DNA of 64,000 bases from Endozoicomonas sp965208385 (GTDB lineage: Bacteria > Pseudomonadota > Gammaproteobacteria > Pseudomonadales > Endozoicomonadaceae): positions 107,440 through 171,439 of the forward strand of contig CBDBOO010000052.1 of assembly GCA_965208385.1 (NCBI GenBank). The letters run 5' to 3'. Every line of letters starts with the position of its first letter. Positions within the stretch are counted from its first letter, which is position 1. A program made the position numbers and the translations under genes. Positions 54,660 to 61,736 of the stretch are shown in pieces. The notes below the pieces were generated by a model that worked only from the letters and a program-made list of their open reading frames with translations, ran no database searches and was not told where the DNA came from.

Positions 54660-55712
54660 CTATCGTACTTCTATTGATTCATCATCAGAATTATCATGAG
54701 CTTCGGTCAGCCAGTAAGAAGCAACATCCAGCATTCTATTGGCAAATCCCCATTCATTATCAAACCAGCAAAGAAGCTTGACCAGTCGACCGGCGGTCAC
54801 TTTTGTCTGTGTTCCGTCAACAATGCCTGAGCGGGAGTCATGATTAAAGTCAACGGATGCATGGGGTTCATCAGTATATCCAAGGAGTCCTTCCAGGCGC
54901 CCGTATGTGGCATTCCTGAGAAGGCGATTTACTTCTTCTTCAGACGTCTCTCTCTTCACATGTATGCAGAGATCAATGCAGGATACATTAATGGTGGGAA
55001 CCCTGACTGAATTAGCGGTAAAGTGATCTTTCAGTTCTGGCAGCAGGCGATTGATTCCTTTGGCCAAACCGGTGTCCACGGGAATAATGGAATGCAGGGC
55101 ACTTCGGGTCAGGCGAAGGTCGTTTTGATGATAGGCATCGATAACCGGCTGGTCATTCATTGCCGAGTGTATGGTGGTCATTGAGCCATATTCTATGCCC
55201 AGTGTGTCATTAAGTGCTTTCAGTACAGGAATAATACAATTCGTTGTACAGGATGCACTCGACACAACCGTGTAGTGTGATCGCAGATTTTCTTCATTTA
55301 TCCCGTAAACAATGGTGGCATCTACATCAGTCTGTGCAGGTTGTGAGAACAATAGCCTTTGGGCGCCACTTTCTAGATGCAGGTCAGCCGTTGCCCGATC
55401 TTTGAAGGAGCCGGAACATTCAAGCAAAAGGTCAATGTCCAGATCTTTCCAGTTTATAGAGGATGGATCGGGCTGATTAAAGACTTTTATTCGATCTTTC
55501 CCTATCAGCAGATGTCCATCTTCGCTGGACACTCTGGCAGGGAATCGCCCATGGGTTGTGTCGTACCGGGTCAGATAAGCCAGAGTCTCGAGATCCGAGA
55601 GTTCATTGATGGCGACTACTTCCATACGGTCACGATAACCATTTTCATACAACGCCCGAAGAACGCTCTGGCCAATACGGCCATAGCCATTGATGGCTAC
55701 CCTGAAAGTCAT
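54660..55712 (-). CDS. epd: D-erythrose-4-phosphate dehydrogenase
   Basis: A 350-residue GAPDH-family enzyme that oxidises erythrose 4-phosphate to 4-phosphoerythronate, the entry to pyridoxal phosphate synthesis. NAD fold INGYGRIGQSVLRALYE (7-23); catalytic SASCTTNC with Cys155 and His182 in TTIHSAMND. Epd is preferred over GapA because of NELSDLETLAYLTRYDTTHGRF, VIDAYHQNDLRLTRSA and VDFNHDSRSGIVDGTQT, which follow E. coli Epd. Some GAPDH activity cannot be excluded. In Pseudomonas, epd sits between tkt and pgk; here other genes have come between. Confidence 0.92.
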   Translation of the reverse strand: MTFRVAINGYGRIGQSVLRALYENGYRDRMEVVAINELSDLETLAYLTRYDTTHGRFPARVSSEDGHLLIGKDRIKVFNQPDPSSINWKDLDIDLLLECSGSFKDRATADLHLESGAQRLLFSQPAQTDVDATIVYGINEENLRSHYTVVSSASCTTNCIIPVLKALNDTLGIEYGSMTTIHSAMNDQPVIDAYHQNDLRLTRSALHSIIPVDTGLAKGINRLLPELKDHFTANSVRVPTINVSCIDLCIHVKRETSEEEVNRLLRNATYGRLEGLLGYTDEPHASVDFNHDSRSGIVDGTQTKVTAGRLVKLLCWFDNEWGFANRMLDVASYWLTEAHDNSDDESIEVR

Positions 55713-55801
55713 GATTTATCCAGAAAACAGTTTATTGCGACCCTGCAGTATACTGCAGAGCGATCATTCAGTTCATCTGGTATTGAAATCAAATGTGAGT
55801 C

Positions 55802-55948
55802 TATACCTGTCGCCTTTGAAGTTGCTACTGCGTTGCGGCGCTTGTTCACTGGTACGCCCGCCCGGCCCGGTCACTTAGTTTGTCTAAACTCCCGGGGCTT
55901 CACTCACTCACTTGCTGCCTGATAGCAATTCCAAATCCTTTGGGTATA
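55802..55948 (+). repeat. Family A inverted-repeat element, copy 2
   Basis: A 147-bp copy close in sequence to that at 22090-22232, with ends TATACCTGTCGCCTTTGAAG and CCAAATCCTTTGGGTATA. It lies in the divergent promoter region between epd (-) and the LysR-type gene (+), 90 bases from the epd start and 63 from the other, so it must affect or contain promoter sequence of one of them. Confidence 0.85.
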
Positions 55949-56011
55949 TAACAAATAGCGTTCCATATGCGGTATATTGCGCTCCCGCCATGATTCCGAC
56001 CGACTGATTCT

Positions 56012-56935
56012 ATGAGCAATATTGATAAGCTGGATGTACGTTCTCTCAAGGTACTTACGGAAATCTATCAGACGCGCAGTACCTACAAAACGGCCAGTCG
56101 ATTGAATATGTCTCAATCTGGAGTGGCTCGCAGCCTGGAGAAACTGCGCAGTACGTTGAATGACCCGTTATTCGTCCGTGGCGGTCGAGCCCTGGAACCT
56201 TCGGCTTTCTGCGAACAGATAATTCTGCAGTTGCCCTCGTTGTTGATGAACCTTGAGCAGGCTTTGTCCAATGATAAAACGTTTAATCCTGAAGAACTGG
56301 TGGGTGATATCACACTGCATATCAATAGTCCTTCCCTGTTATTGTTTGGCCATCTTCTGGTTCTGGATCTCCGGAAAAGAGCGCCTAATGTCATCTGGCA
56401 TCTGATGGACTGGAAAAGCGGTACTGTCTCGGCTCTGCTCTCCGGCGATGCAGCCTATGGCATACAATTCAGGAATGAAGATTATCCAAAATCGCTGGTG
56501 GCTAAAAAAATATCCAGCCTGAAGTTCTGTCTGCTGGCCAGAGAAAACCATCCCCTGGTCAATCAACCGGTAACTCTGGATTTGTTTGATCATTATTCTT
56601 TTGTGGGTATAAAGCTTCCTGAGTGGAATGATACCCGAAACAGGCTCAGAGCCTCACTTCGAAAGCTGGAGAAGCAAGTAGACTATTTCATGGTAACGGA
56701 AGATATCACCATGGCGCTGAATATAGTGAGACAGTCTGATTATCTGGTTCCCGGTTTTGAGAATATGCTGAACCTGGGGGATGGCATAGTGTCGCTGGAG
56801 GTACCCGGAGGCATTCAGCATCTTCAGCCTGAACTGGTACTTTACTCGCCTCTGCGAAGCAGACAGCATCCCATGACGCCATGGCTGGAGGAGCGGGTTC
56901 GATCCTGCTATAAAGCCGCATGCATTAAATTATGA
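56012..56935 (+). CDS. LysR-family transcriptional regulator
   Basis: A 307-residue regulator. The N-terminal winged helix (LDVRSLKVLTEIYQTRSTYKTASRLNMSQSGVARSLEKLR) is followed by a substrate-binding domain (about 95-300). The DNA-binding part begins a few residues later than usual. The inducer and targets are unknown; the closest candidates are the outer-membrane protein gene just downstream on the same strand and epd divergent. Confidence 0.9.
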   Translation: MSNIDKLDVRSLKVLTEIYQTRSTYKTASRLNMSQSGVARSLEKLRSTLNDPLFVRGGRALEPSAFCEQIILQLPSLLMNLEQALSNDKTFNPEELVGDITLHINSPSLLLFGHLLVLDLRKRAPNVIWHLMDWKSGTVSALLSGDAAYGIQFRNEDYPKSLVAKKISSLKFCLLARENHPLVNQPVTLDLFDHYSFVGIKLPEWNDTRNRLRASLRKLEKQVDYFMVTEDITMALNIVRQSDYLVPGFENMLNLGDGIVSLEVPGGIQHLQPELVLYSPLRSRQHPMTPWLEERVRSCYKAACIKL

Positions 56936-57029
56936 GTCGAAAACCGGTTTGGTGATAGTCGAATAATTCATTATTCACGGTGCTGGAATGGTCACTATAA
57001 TGCACGCAAATTCGAACACTGAATGATCT

Positions 57030-57803
57030 ATGAAACACACTAAATTTGTAAAACTGACTGGCGCTCTGGTTATGTCAGGAATCGCTGCCACTTCTTTTGC
57101 TGCTGAAACTGAAAAAGAAGTTCAGGATATGTCTGATCCCATGGCGATCTACACGTCTGGAGGTATCTCCTACGGCACCAACGGTCTGAATCTGAAAATG
57201 ATGAAGACTCTGGACACAGGCAGTAAAACGGATCTTTCCGCTATAATCGTTGAAATCAAGGATATGGACTTTGCAGATGACGGAGATGTTCGTCACGGTA
57301 CTGAGCGTTCCAGCGCACCGTCCAATCTGCGTCTTCGCAAGTTTGATGTGGATATGACCACCGGTCGTGGTATTTCCTACGACATCATGCACAACACCGA
57401 TAAGGATGCTGGCATGCTGTCTGTGGGTGTTATGCAGGCTCTGCCTATTAACAGTTTCTGGACTGCCTACCCTATTCTGGGTGCTGGTGTCTGGTACGCT
57501 GAAGATGAGCAGAATGGCATTGATGTTCCGGGCGTTACCCTGAACCTGACCATGTACAACAAGTTCACAGTGACTGACAAAATCTGGCTGAATTGGAACC
57601 TGACCTACGCTGAAGGCATTTTTGGTAAGGAAGAGTTTAAGGATGATAGGAACTCTGCTTCAGACAGCCTGGTTCATGAATTCATTGCCAGCTATCAGAT
57701 TGATCCGCGCAATAACCTGCGCCTGTGGCATAACACAAGCCAGGATAAAATGAATGAAGATGACACCGGTGAAACTCGTCTGGAATTCAACCACCAGTTC
57801 TGA
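57030..57803 (+). CDS. Putative outer-membrane beta-barrel protein
   Basis: A 257-residue exported protein with a clean signal peptide (MKHTKFVKLTGALVMSGIAATSFA, cut after SFA at 22-24). The rest alternates polar and apolar residues in amphipathic beta strands with aromatic girdles (FWTAYPILGAGVWY, IWLNWNLTYAEG, LRLWHNTSQ) and ends in Phe (LEFNHQF), the usual C-terminal signal for barrel insertion. It would make a small barrel of about 10-12 strands. No family name is certain. Follows the LysR-type gene by 94 bases and ends at a bidirectional terminator. Confidence 0.8.
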   Translation: MKHTKFVKLTGALVMSGIAATSFAAETEKEVQDMSDPMAIYTSGGISYGTNGLNLKMMKTLDTGSKTDLSAIIVEIKDMDFADDGDVRHGTERSSAPSNLRLRKFDVDMTTGRGISYDIMHNTDKDAGMLSVGVMQALPINSFWTAYPILGAGVWYAEDEQNGIDVPGVTLNLTMYNKFTVTDKIWLNWNLTYAEGIFGKEEFKDDRNSASDSLVHEFIASYQIDPRNNLRLWHNTSQDKMNEDDTGETRLEFNHQF

Positions 57804-57817
57804 TTTGACCGATTGTT

Positions 57818-57845
57818 AAAAACCACAGCTTAAGCTGTGGTTTTT
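57818..57845. terminator. Bidirectional intrinsic terminator
   Basis: Perfect 28-bp palindrome built from AAAAACCACAGCTT and AAGCTGTGGTTTTT, followed by more T. It ends the outer-membrane protein gene (+). On the minus strand it contains the last codons and the stop of the MFS gene (57830), which therefore terminates within its own stop region. Confidence 0.92.
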
Positions 57846-59077
57846 TTGTTTCTGGCATCAGCAGACAGTTCTTCTTCAGGGAGCCCGCGACGCTTAGTGA
57901 GCATTAAAGCCCCAACCGAGAGTATTCCGCAGCCTGCCATAATAACGGCCATAGGCCAGGCCGTCCCATCGTGAAAATACCCCACCAGAGCCGTTGTGAT
58001 ACCGCCAATCCCAAATCTCAATGTACCACCCAGAGCATTAGCCGTTCCTGCGGACTTTGGAAAGTGAGCCAGAGCCAATGCATTGGAATTAGGGCCTGTG
58101 AAACCAATACAGGCAACATAAACGATGACAGGCAACATAACTCCCAGTAATCCGCCGATTCCCTGCCAGACATTAAACAACAGTATCAATGATGCTGTGC
58201 AGGCTAAAAGACTTCCTGCACGCAGTATGGAAAACAGTTCCAGTTGACCAATCAGACGAATATTCATCATATTGGCTGCGCCAAGTGCAAGAATATTAGC
58301 GGCAAATAACAAACCATACTCTTCCACTGGAATACCGAAGAGTTCGATATACACAAAAGGAGAACCCGCTACAAAGGCAAACATGCCTCCGAAGAAAAAT
58401 GCATGACATAACATGCATCCCATGGCTTCACGGTTTGAAATGACGCTGCCGTATGTTTTTGCCAGTTTGGACATCGGAATTTGCAGGCGATTTTCAGGTT
58501 TCAGGGTTTCTCTTACTCTCAGCAATGCCAGAACCAGAGATCCACAACCAAATATTCCCAGAAAAATAAACAGACTTGGCCATTCCCAGTATTTAAGCAT
58601 CTGACCGCCAAGCATCGGTGCTATCAGAGGCGCAACCGTCATCACAAGTAGAATAGAGGACAGTACTTTTGCTACCTGCTGACTTGGGAAAAGATCACGA
58701 ATCATGGCCGGTATAGTCACCATAACGGCCGCACTGGCGATAGCCTGCAATATTCGGATAACAATTAACTGAAGACTGGTTTCAGTGAAGGCAGCCAGGA
58801 AGCTGGTGATGATAAAAGCAATCAAACCCGGAAGCATTATTTTTCGACGACCAAACCTGTCTGATAAAGGGCCGTAAATCAGCTGTCCCAGGGCGAAACC
58901 AATGGTGTAGGCGCTTAATGTGTATTGAATCTGGCTGAGAGGTTCACCCATATCTCTGGCGATGGTGGGTAATGCGGGTAAATAAAGGTCTATGGACATG
59001 GGGCCGAGTGCAGTCAGGGCACCCAGAGTCAGTATAAGGAGCATGCGGTCGCCCCTGGTGTCGATGGAGATGGTCAT
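57830..59077 (-). CDS. Bcr/CflA-family multidrug MFS exporter
   Basis: A 415-residue inner-membrane protein with 12 helices of the drug:H+ antiporter (12-spanner) class. The first helix motif LGPMSIDLYLPALPTIA and the loop motif GQLIYGPLSDRFGRRKIML (motif A) identify the Bcr/CflA group; motif C-like LVMTVAPLIAPMLGG is in helix 5. Likely exports antibiotics or dipeptides such as bicyclomycin in relatives; substrate unknown. The reading frame ends KTTA inside the terminator hairpin. Confidence 0.92.
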   Translation of the reverse strand: MTISIDTRGDRMLLILTLGALTALGPMSIDLYLPALPTIARDMGEPLSQIQYTLSAYTIGFALGQLIYGPLSDRFGRRKIMLPGLIAFIITSFLAAFTETSLQLIVIRILQAIASAAVMVTIPAMIRDLFPSQQVAKVLSSILLVMTVAPLIAPMLGGQMLKYWEWPSLFIFLGIFGCGSLVLALLRVRETLKPENRLQIPMSKLAKTYGSVISNREAMGCMLCHAFFFGGMFAFVAGSPFVYIELFGIPVEEYGLLFAANILALGAANMMNIRLIGQLELFSILRAGSLLACTASLILLFNVWQGIGGLLGVMLPVIVYVACIGFTGPNSNALALAHFPKSAGTANALGGTLRFGIGGITTALVGYFHDGTAWPMAVIMAGCGILSVGALMLTKRRGLPEEELSADARNKKTTA

Positions 59078-59297
59078 TCAGCAAGCCTGAGTTGAAAAAA
59101 TGAATATCCGTATTGGTCAAGAATGGCGTTGGCCTGACTGTAGAGGTGGAATGATTAAATTCCCGGGTGTCACAGTTGTATTACAGGTGGGAGCTTCGAG
59201 AAAAACCGGGTGATGATCCGGTGTTCGAATTTTATACATTCAAAATCAAGTTTATACGGTCGTAAAATAATATTCTTTTTAGAATTAAAAGCAATAA

Positions 59298-59341
59298 AAA
59301 ACGGCAGAAGACAGGCGTCTAATGCCGTTTTATCACACACT
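59298..59341 (-). terminator. Intrinsic terminator of tktA
   Basis: Outer stem AAAACGGCA / TGCCGTTTT (59298-59306, 59333-59341) with an inner AGAC / GTCT stem. On the minus strand it is followed by a T-run (complement of 59296-59301), placed about 35 bases after the tktA stop. Confidence 0.9.
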
Positions 59342-59374
59342 ACAAGGTATGTGAGTACTATTTAAACATTCTGA

Positions 59375-61372
59375 TTAATCCAGAATTTCTTCTGCAGCAG
59401 AGACAATGTTTTCGACGGTAAATCCGAAGTATGGGAACAGATCTTCTGCAGGAGCAGATTCACCAAAGGTGGTCATACCAATAATGCGTCCATCCAGACC
59501 TACATACTTGTACCAGAAGTCAGCCGCTGCCGCTTCAACAGCGATGCGGGCCGGTACTTCCAAAGGCAGTACGTTTTGCTTGTACTCCGCGTCCTGAGTG
59601 TCGAATACATCCGTAGACGGTATGGAAACAACGCGCACTTTACGACCCTGTTCGGTCAGTTGTGCTTCGGCGTTCATAATCAGCTCAACTTCAGAACCGG
59701 TGGCCATCAGAATCAGATCAGGCGTGCCTGCACAGTCTTTCAGGATGTAACCGCCACGGGAAACGTTAGCCAGTTGATCAGCATCACGATGCTGACACTT
59801 AAGGCCCTGACGGGAGAAGACCAGAGCAGACGGGCCGTCTTCGCGTTCAATGGCGTGTTTCCAGGCGACAGCAGATTCAACCGTGTCACAGGGGCGCCAG
59901 GCATTCACGTTAGGTGTCATACGCAGACTGGCCAGCTGTTCTATAGGCTGATGAGTCGGGCCATCTTCACCCAGACCGATAGAATCGTGAGTGTAAACGA
60001 AGATGCTGCGTTGCTTCATGATGGCGGCCATACGTACGGCGTTGCACGCATATTCCATGAATACCATGAAGGTGGCACCGTAAGGTACAAATCCACCGTG
60101 CAGGGCAATACCATTCATCATGGCGCTCATGCCGAATTCACGCACACCGTAGAACAGGTAGTTGCCGTTGGCATCTTCACGTTTGATGCCTTTGGAACCA
60201 CTCCAGATAGTCAGGTTGGAACCGGCCAGATCAGCAGAACCGCCCAGTAATTCCGGCAGCAGGGGACCGAAGGCATTCAGAGTATTCTGGGATGCTTTAC
60301 GGCTGGCCACTTTCTCGCCTTCTTGCTGGCACGACTTGATATAAGCCAGAGATTTTTCATTGAAGTCAGCAGGCAGTTCACCTTTTTGACGACGAACAAG
60401 TTCTGCAGCCAGCTCAGGGTAAACCGCTTCATAAGCAGAGAACTTCTCGTTCCAGGAAGCTTCTTTAGTAGTACCGGCTTCTTTCGCGTTCCACTGGCTG
60501 TAGATATCAGCAGGTACTTCGAAAGGACCGTGAGTCCAGCCCAGGCGTTCACGGGTCAGCTTGATTTCATCATCGCCCAGGGGGGCGCCGTGACAGTCTT
60601 CCTTGCCTTCCTTATTAGGAGAACCAAAACCGATAATCGTTTTGCAGCAAATCAGTGTTGGCTTGTCTGTTTCAGCACGGCCGGCTTCGATTGCTGCTCT
60701 GATGGCTTCAGGGTCGTGGCCGTCTACCGCAGGAACAACATGCCAGTTGTAAGCTTCAAAACGCTTAACAGTGTCGTCAGTGAACCAGCCTTCCACTTCA
60801 CCGTCGATGGATATACCGTTGTCGTCGTAGAAGGCAATCAGTTTACCTAGACCCAGAGTGCCTGCCAGAGAACAAACCTCATGGGAAATACCTTCCATCA
60901 TGCAACCATCACCCAGGAATACGTAGGTGTTATGGTCAACGATGTTATGCCCTTCACGGTTAAACTGGGCTGCTAGAGTTTTTTCTGCAGTAGCAAAGCC
61001 TACAGCATTGGCAAGGCCTTGACCCAGTGGGCCTGTAGTGGTTTCGATGCCTGGAGCATAACCGTATTCAGGGTGACCAGCTGTCTTGGCGTGCAGTTGA
61101 CGGAAACTCTTCAGGTCATCAATGGACAGGTCGTAACCGCTCAGGTGCAACAGCGAATACAGCAGCATGGAACCATGTCCGTTGGACAGTACAAAACGGT
61201 CACGGTCTGCCCATTCCGGGTTGGAGGGATTATGGTTCAGATAATCACGCCACAGTACTTCGGCGATGTCTGCCATACCCATGGGAGCGCCAGGATGGCC
61301 GGATTTGGCTTTCTGGACAGCATCCATGCTGAGGGCGCGTATAGCATTGGCAAGCTCACGACGTGAGGACAT
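59375..61372 (-). CDS. tktA: Transketolase
   Basis: A 665-residue thiamine-diphosphate enzyme of the pentose phosphate pathway that moves two-carbon units between sugar phosphates and makes erythrose 4-phosphate, the substrate of Epd. ThDP motif GDGCMMEGISHEVCSL...YDDNGISIDG (about 154-190), and in the middle domain REFGMSAMMNG, THDSIGLGEDGPTHQPIEQ; closing GMTTFGESAPAE. ATG 61372 (MSSRRELANAIRALSMDA) equals the E. coli start and has AGGAG upstream; the open extension to 61429 is not conserved. Length matches E. coli (663). Confidence 0.97.
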   Translation of the reverse strand: MSSRRELANAIRALSMDAVQKAKSGHPGAPMGMADIAEVLWRDYLNHNPSNPEWADRDRFVLSNGHGSMLLYSLLHLSGYDLSIDDLKSFRQLHAKTAGHPEYGYAPGIETTTGPLGQGLANAVGFATAEKTLAAQFNREGHNIVDHNTYVFLGDGCMMEGISHEVCSLAGTLGLGKLIAFYDDNGISIDGEVEGWFTDDTVKRFEAYNWHVVPAVDGHDPEAIRAAIEAGRAETDKPTLICCKTIIGFGSPNKEGKEDCHGAPLGDDEIKLTRERLGWTHGPFEVPADIYSQWNAKEAGTTKEASWNEKFSAYEAVYPELAAELVRRQKGELPADFNEKSLAYIKSCQQEGEKVASRKASQNTLNAFGPLLPELLGGSADLAGSNLTIWSGSKGIKREDANGNYLFYGVREFGMSAMMNGIALHGGFVPYGATFMVFMEYACNAVRMAAIMKQRSIFVYTHDSIGLGEDGPTHQPIEQLASLRMTPNVNAWRPCDTVESAVAWKHAIEREDGPSALVFSRQGLKCQHRDADQLANVSRGGYILKDCAGTPDLILMATGSEVELIMNAEAQLTEQGRKVRVVSIPSTDVFDTQDAEYKQNVLPLEVPARIAVEAAAADFWYKYVGLDGRIIGMTTFGESAPAEDLFPYFGFTVENIVSAAEEILD

Positions 61373-61736
61373 AGAAATCAGGGCTCCTGATAATCGTGTC
61401 GATAGGGGATGCGCGTATTCTAATCGCATTGACAGGAAACTGAAAAGGTAATCTGTCGATTTAACGGATGGGGTATACCAATAGCGGAATAAATTAATGG
61501 TAGCTGGGAGTTGATAGGGTTTTGTGATGCGATATGTAAGTAGCTGGACGGTTTTTTTGCGATGTCATGACGAGAAAATTTTGTCATCCATCAACACCCG
61601 CAGGGCAAAAATACCCTGCAGAGCACACAGTTACAACATTGGGGAAATAGTAAACTCTGCAACCAGAGTTTTGACGAAGTAAGGGTGGAAAAAGTCATCG
61701 TCAAAAATAGGAGAAAGAAACTATGCGCCTGTTTAG
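61373..61736. other. Intergenic region upstream of tktA
   Basis: About 360 bases. Contains GCAGGG..CCCTGC (61600-61619), a short 6-bp hairpin with an 8-base A-rich loop that could terminate the right-hand gene, and the tktA promoter region. No ORF supported. Confidence 0.4.
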
